Part shown: positions 7,189 to 16,241 of the stretch, piece by piece
How positions within the stretch are numbered: the stretch's first letter is position 1
Layout: every line of letters begins with the position of its first letter
DNA from: an uncultured Alphaproteobacteria bacterium
GTDB lineage: Bacteria; Pseudomonadota; Alphaproteobacteria; Puniceispirillales; UBA1172
DNA: 26,144 nt
Direction: 5' to 3'
Assembly: GCA_937952245.1 (NCBI GenBank)
Contig: CALFYS010000041.1
Span: 1-26,144, forward strand
The notes under the pieces: model-generated
What the model was told of the DNA's origin: nothing
Databases searched by the model: none
The model's input: only the letters and a program-made list of their open reading frames with translations
Program-made: the position numbers and the translations under genes

Positions 7189-8070
7189 ATGGCATTACCG
7201 ATTTACGCAACCACTGGCCAGAAAGTTTGGCATTACACATATCTGACGATTTGCGCGTTTGTATTGTTCTTCTTAATCGCGCCGTTGATCGTGGTGATTC
7301 CATTGTCGTTCACCAGCGGTGTTTTCTTGTCTTTCACGCCTGAAATGCTGTCGCTTGATCCAGAAGGGTTCTCGCTGAAATGGTATAAGAACATGCTGGG
7401 GATGTGTAACGATCCTTCGATTAAAACCATGTGTTCCGATAAATGGAAAACAGGGGCGATCAACTCAGCGATTATCGCTGTTGCCGCAACCGCTCTTTCC
7501 ACTGGATTGGGGACCGTGGCGGCGATTGGGTTGTCGAATCCATTGATGCCCTTCCGCAAAATCATCATGGCGACTTTGATCTCACCATTGATTGTGCCGT
7601 TGATCATCACCGCATCAGGGATGTTCTTGTTCTATGCCAAGGTCAATTTGATCGGCACCTACACAGGTCTGATTCTTGCCCACGCGGCTTTGGGGACGCC
7701 TTTTGTTGTGATTACCGTCACCGCCACGCTTTCAGGTTTTGATCGCAATTTGGTGAAAGCATCACAGAATCTTGGGGCGAATGTCTTCACAACCTTCTTT
7801 AAGGTGCAGATGCCATTGATTCTCCCCGGGGTGATTTCGGGCGGTTTGTTTGCCTTTATCACGTCATTTGATGAAGTTGTTGTTGTCTTGTTTATGGGCG
7901 GTCCTGAAACAGTGACCTTGCCACGTCAGATGTGGTCTGGCATAAGACAAGAGATTAGCCCAACAATCCTTGCCGCGGCAACGTGTTTGGTGTTGATCTC
8001 AATTCTTCTGCTTACAACACTTGAGCTACTTCGTCGCAGGAATGAAAGATTGCGTGGCATTACCCACTAA
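7189..8070 (+). CDS. potC: Polyamine-type ABC transporter permease 2 (PotC-like)
   Basis: This is the second permease of the importer, 293 residues with about six predicted helices. TM1 is at about residues 18-42 and the last helix near the Arg-rich C-terminus (LLRRRNERLRG). The EAA loop is visible at about 189-216 (LVKASQNLGAN...LPG). Between TM1 and TM2 lies a moderate periplasmic loop containing two Cys (CNDPSIKTMC) that could form a disulphide. The start codon lies 3 nt after the preceding permease stop, so the two are surely co-translated. hemA follows after 38 nt on the same strand with no visible terminator between them, so read-through is likely. Substrate as for the ATPase: polyamine-class by family, not proven. 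Confidence 0.9.
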   Translation: MALPIYATTGQKVWHYTYLTICAFVLFFLIAPLIVVIPLSFTSGVFLSFTPEMLSLDPEGFSLKWYKNMLGMCNDPSIKTMCSDKWKTGAINSAIIAVAATALSTGLGTVAAIGLSNPLMPFRKIIMATLISPLIVPLIITASGMFLFYAKVNLIGTYTGLILAHAALGTPFVVITVTATLSGFDRNLVKASQNLGANVFTTFFKVQMPLILPGVISGGLFAFITSFDEVVVVLFMGGPETVTLPRQMWSGIRQEISPTILAAATCLVLISILLLTTLELLRRRNERLRGITH

Positions 8071-8108
8071 TTCCTGTTTATAATAGGGGCTCATGTGGGG
8101 GTTACATC

Positions 8109-9335
8109 TTGACATCACGCTACGATGACATTTTTGCACAAAGCCTAGATACGCTTCGGTCGGAAAACCGCTATCGGTATTTCGTTGAGATCGAGCGTAT
8201 GGCTGGTCGCCATCCTGTTGCGCGTTGGCACGCGCCAGACGGGCCGCAGGATGTTATTGTCTGGTGTTCCAATGACTACCTTGGCATGGGGCAGAAAGAT
8301 GTTGTCACCGATGCCATGGCCCATGCGGTTAAGACCCAAGGCGCGGGCGCGGGCGGCACTCGCAATATCTCCGGCACAACCCAGCCTTTAGTGGCATTGG
8401 AACATGAATTGGCGGATCTGCACGGCAAAGAACGCGCGCTGATCTTCACCTCTGGTTATGTCGCTAATGAAGCCAGCATTTCAACGCTGGCGAAATTGCT
8501 GCCGAATGTGAAAATCTTCTCCGATTCGATGAACCACGCCTCCATCATCAGCGGGATTCGCAACAGCAACGCTGATAAAGTGATCTTCCGCCATAATGAT
8601 GTTGCTCATCTGGAAGAATTGCTGGCGGCGGAACCTCTTGATCGCCCGAAATTGATTGTTTTCGAATCAGTGTATTCCATGGATGGTGATACAGGGCCGA
8701 TTGCTGAAATTTGTGATTTGGCGGAAAAATATAACGCCATTACCTATCTTGATGAAGTCCACGCTGTGGGGATGTACGGTTCTGAAGGCGGCGGCATGGC
8801 GCAAGAACGGGGCTTGCAGCATCGCGTTGATGTGATCCAAGGCACGTTTGGTAAGGCTGTTGGAGTGATGGGCGGTTATATCGCGTCATCGGACAAGCTT
8901 TGTGACGCTGTTCGCAGTTATGGTTCGGGCTTTATTTTCACCACCGCGATTCCGCCGGGTTTGGCGGCGGGTGTGCTGGCGTCGATTAAGCATCTTCGCC
9001 AAAGTGATGTTGAGCGCAAAGGCCAGCAGAAGAATGTTGCTTTGCTGAAAAAACTGCTGGTTGAAGAAGGGTTTGAGATTCTTCCCGGCGATACCCATAT
9101 CGTTCCGGTGATGATGCGTGACCCTGGGCTTTGCTTGGCGGTGACATCCCATCTGTTGGAACATCACCATATGTATATCCAGCCGATTAACTACCCCACG
9201 GTTCCGAAAGGCACGGAACGGCTTCGCATTACCCCGGGGCCCCTGCATACGGAAAAGATGATCTATGATTTGGTCTCATCGCTGAAGAACAGTTATGAAG
9301 CGGCCACGAAAGATCATAAAAGCCAAATCGCTTAA
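8109..9335 (+). CDS. hemA: 5-aminolevulinate synthase
   Basis: The enzyme condenses glycine and succinyl-CoA to 5-aminolevulinate, CoA and CO2, the first step of haem and corrin synthesis by the Shemin (C4) route of Alphaproteobacteria. The 408-residue protein is a PLP-dependent alpha-oxoamine synthase with the N-terminal SNDYLGMG motif (54-61), the PLP-stacking/acidic motif DEVHAVG (215-221) and the Schiff-base lysine in GTFGKAVG (Lys249). The start is a TTG: it gives the family's usual N-terminus (RYDDIFAQSLD...) and follows a GGGGG about 9 nt upstream, while no suitable ATG is near. A TTG start may keep its translation low. It sits 38 nt after the importer permease, so it may be partly co-transcribed with it. 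Adenosylcobalamin-dependent mutAB in the same window also draws on this pathway. Confidence 0.95.
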   Translation: MTSRYDDIFAQSLDTLRSENRYRYFVEIERMAGRHPVARWHAPDGPQDVIVWCSNDYLGMGQKDVVTDAMAHAVKTQGAGAGGTRNISGTTQPLVALEHELADLHGKERALIFTSGYVANEASISTLAKLLPNVKIFSDSMNHASIISGIRNSNADKVIFRHNDVAHLEELLAAEPLDRPKLIVFESVYSMDGDTGPIAEICDLAEKYNAITYLDEVHAVGMYGSEGGGMAQERGLQHRVDVIQGTFGKAVGVMGGYIASSDKLCDAVRSYGSGFIFTTAIPPGLAAGVLASIKHLRQSDVERKGQQKNVALLKKLLVEEGFEILPGDTHIVPVMMRDPGLCLAVTSHLLEHHHMYIQPINYPTVPKGTERLRITPGPLHTEKMIYDLVSSLKNSYEAATKDHKSQIA

Positions 9336-9348
9336 ACACTCTTTCATG

Positions 9349-10191
9349 TTATTCCGGCATCGCGCCGACCAGCAATTGCGGGTCAAGCCGTTTGCCAAAA
9401 AGATTGATTCGCCAGTCCAAATGCGGGCCGGTGGATCGGCCGGTTGAACCGACCGTGCCAATCACTTGCCCTTTTTCCACCTGATCCCCGGGGATAACAT
9501 CTGTTTCTTCAAGATGCAGAAAGGTGGAGCTAACGCCATGGCCATGGTCGATAATAATCGTCCATCCGGTGAAATAAAGATCAGCAACCATGCGGATAAT
9601 CCCGCCTTGTGGCGCGACAACAGGGCTGCCTTTTGGGGCGGCAATATCAATGCCGTAATGCGGTGACCTTGGCTTGCCGTTTAAAATACGGCGTGAGCCG
9701 TAAACGCCGGTGATAATCCCTTTCGCGGGCCAAATAAATTGCTCTGAAAAATAGGGCAATGGCGTGGCGGGGCTTCTGGCCATGACCACCATTTGACGGT
9801 CACGCTTAATGCGCGCGACAACTTCATCGGGCGGCGTCACCATTTTAGGGGGCAGGCCTTCAATCCGCTGTTCTTCATAGGTGCGAATCTGGGGGGTGAA
9901 TTGCTGGCGGGTCACCGTGCCGTCAGGGGCGGTGGCCACCACCATCACGGGGTCGGTATCATCACGGTGAAAACCGATGACCGCTAAGCCATCTGGCGTT
10001 GCCATTAACGGGGCATCATCAAGAGTGAGGCTTGAATCAGGGGCGGTTTTGATCACCAACAACCCGCCTTGGATGGCTTCGCCTTTTAAAATTTCAATCG
10101 CTTGGGCTTGTGCCACTGGCCATAAGAAGGTTGTGATGATGATGCCTTTTAATAAAATTGAACGAAAACACGCCTTTAAAAAAAGCATCAT
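9349..10191 (-). CDS. Secreted M23 family metallopeptidase (LytM-like)
   Basis: M23 enzymes are zinc endopeptidases that cut peptidoglycan cross-links in the periplasm. A signal peptide is clear: basic residues up to Lys15, a hydrophobic core (IIITTFLW) and an AQA cleavage site near residue 31. The peptidase domain (about 150-275) has HYGID (His178, Asp182) and GHG. The final motif reads PHLDW (257-260) where the standard form is HLHW, so the usual zinc-binding second His is Asp259. I recall this HLDW variant in other proteobacterial members, so it may be a subfamily trait. An ATG at 10239 is in frame, but GGAG 6 nt before the ATG at 10191 and the resulting normal signal peptide favour the latter. 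It converges on hemA with 13 nt between stops and is divergent from acetoacetyl-CoA synthetase. Confidence 0.9.
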   Translation of the reverse strand: MMLFLKACFRSILLKGIIITTFLWPVAQAQAIEILKGEAIQGGLLVIKTAPDSSLTLDDAPLMATPDGLAVIGFHRDDTDPVMVVATAPDGTVTRQQFTPQIRTYEEQRIEGLPPKMVTPPDEVVARIKRDRQMVVMARSPATPLPYFSEQFIWPAKGIITGVYGSRRILNGKPRSPHYGIDIAAPKGSPVVAPQGGIIRMVADLYFTGWTIIIDHGHGVSSTFLHLEETDVIPGDQVEKGQVIGTVGSTGRSTGPHLDWRINLFGKRLDPQLLVGAMPE

Positions 10192-10243
10192 ATCCATCTC
10201 CAAAAAGAATCTCATTTTCCGCCCTAAGGCGCGAACCATAGGC

Positions 10244-10271
10244 TTGCCCAGTCCGCATTATACGTTATGCT
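10244..10271 (+). promoter_or_regulatory. Possible promoter of acetoacetyl-CoA synthetase
   Basis: TTGCCC (10244-10249) and TATGCT (10266-10271) with a 16-nt spacer give 4/6 and 4-5/6 matches to sigma-70 elements. They lie in the divergent gap between the M23 gene and the synthetase. Transcription would begin about 40 nt before the chosen start codon, which lacks a clear ribosome site. Confidence 0.4.
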
Positions 10272-10316
10272 ATAGGGCAAATAATAACCTTCAAAATCAT
10301 TTTTGTGAATCGATTG

Positions 10317-12296
<1,980 letters not shown>

Positions 12297-12402
12297 TTTT
12301 ATCTTTAACCCCAAGCCTGTGATTGGTTTACGTCTTTATCAACACCGCAACATCAACATCGCAAACGCCTAAGCGCCAAAAGCAACCTAATCGGAGAAGC
12401 AT

Positions 12403-13347
12403 ATGTCAGAAGAAATCGAAAATATCATCATCATCGGAACCGGAGCCGCGGGCTTAACCGCTGCCATTTATGCCGCCCGTGCGAATTTGAATCCGCTGGT
12501 TCTGGCAGGGCTTCAGCCCGGCGGGCAATTGACCATCACCACCGATGTTGAAAACTACCCCGGGTTTGCTGATGTGGTGCAAGGCCCATGGTTGATGCAG
12601 CAAATGCAGGCGCAGGCTGAAAATGTTGGGGCGCGGATTGAATATGATCTGGCCATGGATGTTGATTTTTCATCCAAGCCTTACACGATCAAAGGCGATA
12701 GCGGCAAAACCTATCAGGCCAAAACCGTGGTGATCGCCACCGGCGCGCAAGCCCGTTGGTTGGGGCTTGAAAGCGAGACGACTTTTAATGGCCGCGGGGT
12801 TTCCGCTTGCGCGACTTGTGATGGGTTTTTCTATCGCGATAAAGATGTGGCGGTTGTTGGCGGCGGCAATACAGCGGTTGAAGAAGCGCTTTATCTGGCC
12901 AATATCTGTAAATCCGTCACGCTGATCCACCGCCGTGACAGCCTGAGGGCGGAACAAATCATGCAAGACCGCTTGTTGAAAACAGAAAATATTAAAGTGA
13001 TGTGGAACCGGACGGTTGAAGAGATCACCGGCGATGAAGGCATGGGCGGCGGCGTTACTGGCGTGACATTGGCCTCCACCACGGGTGAAGATACGGTCTC
13101 GATTCCCGTTGATGGTATTTTTGTTGCGATTGGCCATGATCCGGCGACATCTGCCTTTAAAGGCGCGCTTGCCATGGATGATGAAGGCTATATCACCGCT
13201 GATGCTGGCAGCACAAAAACATCAATTGATGGGGTGTTCGCGGCAGGGGATTGTGTCGATAAAATCTATCGCCAAGCGGTGACCGCGGCGGGGATGGGCT
13301 GTATGGCCGCCCTTGATGCGGAACGTTGGTTGGGGATGCAAGAATAG
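12403..13347 (+). CDS. trxB: Thioredoxin reductase
   Basis: This NADPH- and FAD-dependent enzyme reduces thioredoxin in the cytoplasm. The 314-residue protein shows the FAD Rossmann motif GTGAAG (12-17), the redox disulphide CATC (Cys136, Cys139) followed by DG, the NADPH motif GGGNTA (153-158), the HRRD sequence that contacts NADPH phosphate, and the C-terminal AAGDC flavin motif. Length and order are those of low-molecular-weight bacterial TrxB. The start ATG is supported by GGAG 6 nt upstream. It is preceded by 106 nt without a gene and followed by a terminator that overlaps the 3' end of the convergent MFS gene. Some FAD/NAD ferredoxin reductases are similar but lack the CxxC, so the assignment is firm. 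Confidence 0.96.
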   Translation: MSEEIENIIIIGTGAAGLTAAIYAARANLNPLVLAGLQPGGQLTITTDVENYPGFADVVQGPWLMQQMQAQAENVGARIEYDLAMDVDFSSKPYTIKGDSGKTYQAKTVVIATGAQARWLGLESETTFNGRGVSACATCDGFFYRDKDVAVVGGGNTAVEEALYLANICKSVTLIHRRDSLRAEQIMQDRLLKTENIKVMWNRTVEEITGDEGMGGGVTGVTLASTTGEDTVSIPVDGIFVAIGHDPATSAFKGALAMDDEGYITADAGSTKTSIDGVFAAGDCVDKIYRQAVTAAGMGCMAALDAERWLGMQE

Positions 13348-13373
13348 CCCAACACAAATTTTATTGAAGGTCG

Positions 13374-13396
13374 AAACCCGCCATCAGGCGGGTTTT
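13374..13396 (+). terminator. trxB terminator overlapping the MFS gene end
   Basis: A 9-bp stem AAACCCGCC (13374-13382) pairs with GGCGGGTTT (13387-13395) over a 4-nt loop and is followed by one more T. The stop codon of the convergent MFS gene (13384-13386) lies in the loop, so the hairpin straddles both 3' ends. Confidence 0.65.
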
Positions 13397-14574
13397 GCCG
13401 TCATGGGGATTGGTTTTTCACGGATGATGATATGCAGGAAGAACGCCGCCAGCCCCGCGATTAAATTAATCGCCCACATGACATCATAATTGCCGAGCGT
13501 GTCATAAAGCCTGCCGCCCAGCCATGCCCCCATGAATGACCCCACCTGATGCGATAGGAAGACGAATCCATAAAGCGTCGCCAAATACCGAGGGCCAAAG
13601 AACGTGACGATCAAACCGCTGGTCAGCGGAATTGTCCCAAGCCAGAAGAACCCCATGGCCGCGCCGAAAATCAATGCCGATGTGCCTGACACCGGAAAGG
13701 TGATAAAGGCCGCGATAATCACGGTTCGCGCCAGATAAATCAGCGCCAAAGGCATTTTTTTCGACGTCACCCCGCCGATCCAGCCAAAGAACAACGCGCC
13801 GGCGATATTAAACAGCCCCACCAAGGATAACGCCCAAGACGCGATGCCCGGGTCAATCGCGTTATCCCGCAAATACACCGGCAAATGGGTGGTGATAAAG
13901 ACCAAATGCAACCCGCAAACAAAGAATCCAATTGTCAGTAAAATGTAATCGCGGGATTTAAACGCATGGCCGATTGTTTTGCCGAGACTGGCTTCCGCAA
14001 CAGCGGCGGTGGAGGATTCCGCCCCCCTTAGCCCCAGCCCAATGGCGATCATGCTGGCGGCGATCATCGACATCACCATCATGGCGGCTTGCCACCCGAA
14101 ATCCAAGATCAACACTTGGGTGATCGGCACCAGCGCGAATTGACCGAATGAACCGAGTGAGGTCACCAACCCAAGGGCTAATGGTCTTTTGGAATCAGGC
14201 ACGGAACGGCTGACCGCGCCGAGCGCCACCGCCATGCCAGCACTGCCCAAGCCAAGCCCCACCATGAAATTCCCAATGATCATGCCGCTTGGCGTGACAA
14301 ACCCCGTCATGATCAACAGCCCAATGGCGTAGAGCAAACCGCCAAGGGAGGCGACTTTCCAGCCGCCAATGCGATCCGCCATCATCCCAAATAAAGGTGA
14401 TGACAGACCCCAGAGCAGGTTTTGAACCGCGATGGCAAAGGAAAAGACCTCTCGTCCGGTGCCCATATCAAGACTGATGGGGCCCAGAAAAAGCCCCATG
14501 CCCTGCCGGATTCCAAGGCTGATTGTCACCAGCGTGGAAGCGCTGAAGAGAATAATAAGGGCACGGCTTGTCAT
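13384..14574 (-). CDS. MFS transporter (monocarboxylate/oxalate-formate-like)
   Basis: This inner-membrane secondary carrier has 396 residues and about 12 hydrophobic segments in two six-helix halves, separated by a cytoplasmic loop near residues 195-215. The MFS motif between TM2 and TM3 is present as GMMADRIGGWK. The first helix region has RQGMGLFLGPIS, and the overall look is that of the monocarboxylate/oxalate-formate antiporter (OFA-like) branch, which suggests an organic acid substrate; this is a guess. The start ATG has AGAGG 7 nt upstream. An inverted repeat lies 20-35 nt before the start and could be an operator. No regulator or enzyme gene next to it points to a substrate. It converges on trxB and runs in the same direction as the cold-shock pair behind it. 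Confidence 0.88.
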   Translation of the reverse strand: MTSRALIILFSASTLVTISLGIRQGMGLFLGPISLDMGTGREVFSFAIAVQNLLWGLSSPLFGMMADRIGGWKVASLGGLLYAIGLLIMTGFVTPSGMIIGNFMVGLGLGSAGMAVALGAVSRSVPDSKRPLALGLVTSLGSFGQFALVPITQVLILDFGWQAAMMVMSMIAASMIAIGLGLRGAESSTAAVAEASLGKTIGHAFKSRDYILLTIGFFVCGLHLVFITTHLPVYLRDNAIDPGIASWALSLVGLFNIAGALFFGWIGGVTSKKMPLALIYLARTVIIAAFITFPVSGTSALIFGAAMGFFWLGTIPLTSGLIVTFFGPRYLATLYGFVFLSHQVGSFMGAWLGGRLYDTLGNYDVMWAINLIAGLAAFFLHIIIREKPIPMTAKPA

Positions 14575-14593
14575 GAGACGACCTCTGATCGGT

Positions 14594-14609
14594 TAAACCT
14601 AAGTTTAGG
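14594..14609. promoter_or_regulatory. Inverted repeat upstream of the MFS gene
   Basis: Two overlapping dyads are visible: TAAAC-N4-GTTTA (14594-14607) and CCTAA-GT-TTAGG (14598-14609). They lie 20-35 nt before the MFS start codon, a position typical of a repressor site. TTAA-N7-TTTA at 14593-14607 is also one base away from a CtrA box. Weak evidence. Confidence 0.3.
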
Positions 14610-14673
14610 AGTTAGAAGCAGAAAATAAAACAAAATAAAATGAAGGGGTAAATTCTTAAAAATGAAATTGCTT

Positions 14674-14694
14674 CCGACTCGCTGACCGAGGCGG
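14674..14694 (-). terminator. Possible terminator after the cold-shock pair
   Basis: The hairpin CCGACTCG (14674-14681) / CGAGGCGG (14687-14694) has one mismatch and a 5-nt loop. It lies 8 nt beyond the stop of the second cold-shock gene. The downstream minus-strand sequence has only short T runs, so termination may be partial. Confidence 0.4.
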
Positions 14695-14702
14695 TTTCAA
14701 TA

Positions 14703-14966
14703 TTAGAGGCGTGGTTGATCCTTCAGGTCTTCATCCCCTGTGTAAAGCCGAATGGTGGTGACTTGCTTGCCGCGATCCCCATCTTCAAGCCGCACCAAGA
14801 TTTTTTGCCCCTGTTCAAGAGCAGAAAAGCCGTTCTTTTCAATCACGCGGAAATGGATGAAAATATCTTCATCGACCCCATCGGTGACGATAAACCCATA
14901 TCCTTTATGATTATTGAAGAATTTGACAATGGCCAGCACCTCACCTTCAGCGGGGGTGTCTGACAT
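14703..14966 (-). CDS. Cold-shock domain protein (second of coupled pair)
   Basis: This is a small OB-fold protein binding single-stranded RNA/DNA. The 87 residues include RNP1-like KGYGFIV and RNP2-like DIFIHF, after KFFNNH where typical Csp has KWFN. The ATG at 14966 overlaps the stop of the upstream cold-shock gene by one base (TGATG), so translation is likely coupled; a GGAG lies 3 nt before it. The next line of the core (VIEKNGFSALEQGQKI) matches the second domain of the two-domain Csp proteins common in Alphaproteobacteria. The pair here looks like that protein cut into two genes, or its unfused ancestor. Role in RNA chaperoning is inferred from the family. Confidence 0.88.
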   Translation of the reverse strand: MSDTPAEGEVLAIVKFFNNHKGYGFIVTDGVDEDIFIHFRVIEKNGFSALEQGQKILVRLEDGDRGKQVTTIRLYTGDEDLKDQPRL

Positions 14967-15232
14967 CAACTCCGGCGGGATGGGGGGCGTTCAACCCCGT
15001 ATAGCGTATCAACAATATGACCGCGTTCCGATTTGACGAGTGACACTGTCACCACATCATCATTCTGCAATTTGGCAATACCGAAAGCCAGTAACGTTGA
15101 CCGGTGAATAAAAACCTCCTCTTCACCAATTTGAACAAAACCATAACCGCGTTTTTCACTAAACCACTTTACAATACCTTGATGGCGATCTTTTGCTTCG
15201 GCAGGGCCGTTTGATTTGTCTTGCTTGGACAT
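14966..15232 (-). CDS. Cold-shock domain protein (first of coupled pair)
   Basis: This 88-residue single cold-shock domain protein has the classic nucleic-acid-binding motifs KWFSEKRGYGFV (RNP1) and EVFIHRS (RNP2), preceded by a short polar N-terminal tail of about 18 residues. A GTG at 15256 would extend the frame, but the ATG at 15232 is preceded by AAAGGA about 9 nt upstream and gives a normal N-terminus. The gene's TGA shares a base with the ATG of the next cold-shock gene. A CtrA-like promoter lies upstream, predicting a leader of about 120 nt; long leaders are known to control cold-shock genes in other bacteria. Whether it is cold-induced cannot be read from the sequence. Confidence 0.9.
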   Translation of the reverse strand: MSKQDKSNGPAEAKDRHQGIVKWFSEKRGYGFVQIGEEEVFIHRSTLLAFGIAKLQNDDVVTVSLVKSERGHIVDTLYGVERPPSRRS

Positions 15233-15354
15233 CAACCCTAATCCTTTATTAAACACGTCAAACCTTGGTCAGAGGTTGGTTTACATGACGAATAGTTACA
15301 ATAATGACCATTGGCCAAGGCCGGAAATATGCATCCCAACCTCGGCGCTATAGA

Positions 15355-15396
15355 CCTATCCTATGATAAAAAAGTTAATAAACACTTAAGGATAGG
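15355..15396. repeat. Inverted repeat framing CtrA-like box 3
   Basis: CCTATCC (15355-15361) and GGATAGG (15390-15396) form a perfect 7-bp inverted repeat separated by 28 nt, enclosing CtrA-like box 3. On the minus strand the left arm also contains the proposed -10 element. It could be a binding site for a dimeric regulator or a hairpin; no evidence decides. Confidence 0.45.
15358..15389 (-). promoter_or_regulatory. CtrA-like box 3 with -10 TAGGAT, towards cold-shock pair
   Basis: On the minus strand the sequence is TTAA-N7-TTAAC (15389-15374), followed 11 nt after the second TTAA by TAGGAT (15363-15358; 4/6 match to a -10). The spacing is the same as in box 2. The predicted transcript start is about 120 nt before the first cold-shock ATG. 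Motif seen; CtrA control inferred. Confidence 0.5.
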
Positions 15397-15488
15397 GGCG
15401 ATTTGTCATTTTTATTTTTCGGTTTATGTTAAGGGCGAATGGAATTCGTCTTGCCGTCATGGGGCAGGCGTCAAGAAAGGTCACGATC

Positions 15489-16241
15489 ATGACAAAAAAC
15501 AAAAACCCGCTGAAATCCTTGATGCCCCCGATGCGCTTAATGCTGGCCTTAATTTTGGCCGCTTTTGTCTCCATATCCGCGACCCAGCCTGTCAGGGCGG
15601 CGCTTGACCCTGTTCTTGAAAAAGCAGGATGGGATGAAATTACATTTGATGATCAACCCAGCAATCAATTTACCGCCCTTGATGGCAATAAACCGGATTT
15701 AGAAGGCGGGGTTGCCTTAGAATCGGAAAAAACAGTTTCCATTGCGTTTTACAAAACTGACGCGGATTTGGATAAAACCCCTTTTCTGTCATGGCAATGG
15801 CGGGTGGATACGCCTGTGTTGAACACCGATTTAAAACAAAAGGGCGGCGATGACCGCAGCATGGCGATTTATGTCGCCTTTCCGTATCAGCCTGAAGTCG
15901 CCAGTTTTGGTGAAAAGATTAAGCGCAAAGCGATTGAAGCCTTGCGCGGTAAAGATACGCCGGGGCGTGTCCTGACCTATGTTTGGGGTGGCGGCGCGCC
16001 AAAACGTCGGTTTGTTGAAAACCCGTACACGGGCGAATATGGGCAAATGATTTTCCAGCGCACCCCCATTGACCCCAGCGGCCAGTGGCTCGATGAAAAG
16101 ATTGACCTGAAAGCCGATTTCATCAAAGCCTTTGGCTATGAACCCGCATCGCCTTTATATATCGGGATCGCCGCCGATAGTGATGATACCCAAGCACGCG
16201 TCAAAGCCGCCGCTCGGCAATTCCAGTTTAGCGGCGAATAA
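15489..16241 (+). CDS. Secreted DUF3047 protein
   Basis: No biochemical function is established for this family. The 250-residue protein has a signal peptide (basic MTKNKNPLKS..., hydrophobic core LMLALILAAF, cleavage near VRA at 35-37), so it is probably periplasmic. The mature part has the family's recognisable pieces: LSWQWRVD (about 104-111), a GGDDRSMAIYVAF stretch (about 121-133) and TYVWGGG (about 162-168), consistent with a beta-rich fold. The frame is open back to 15426, but AAAGG 8 nt before the ATG at 15489 and the signal peptide fix the start. Its stop directly abuts the stop of convergent pyrF with no base between them. No functional partner is evident. Confidence 0.85.
   Translation: MTKNKNPLKSLMPPMRLMLALILAAFVSISATQPVRAALDPVLEKAGWDEITFDDQPSNQFTALDGNKPDLEGGVALESEKTVSIAFYKTDADLDKTPFLSWQWRVDTPVLNTDLKQKGGDDRSMAIYVAFPYQPEVASFGEKIKRKAIEALRGKDTPGRVLTYVWGGGAPKRRFVENPYTGEYGQMIFQRTPIDPSGQWLDEKIDLKADFIKAFGYEPASPLYIGIAADSDDTQARVKAAARQFQFSGE

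Noticed and set aside
15311..15607. 98-residue open frame before and over the DUF3047 gene
   Set aside because: It overlaps the signal peptide region of a well supported gene, starts in the regulatory gap, and shows no recognisable domain.
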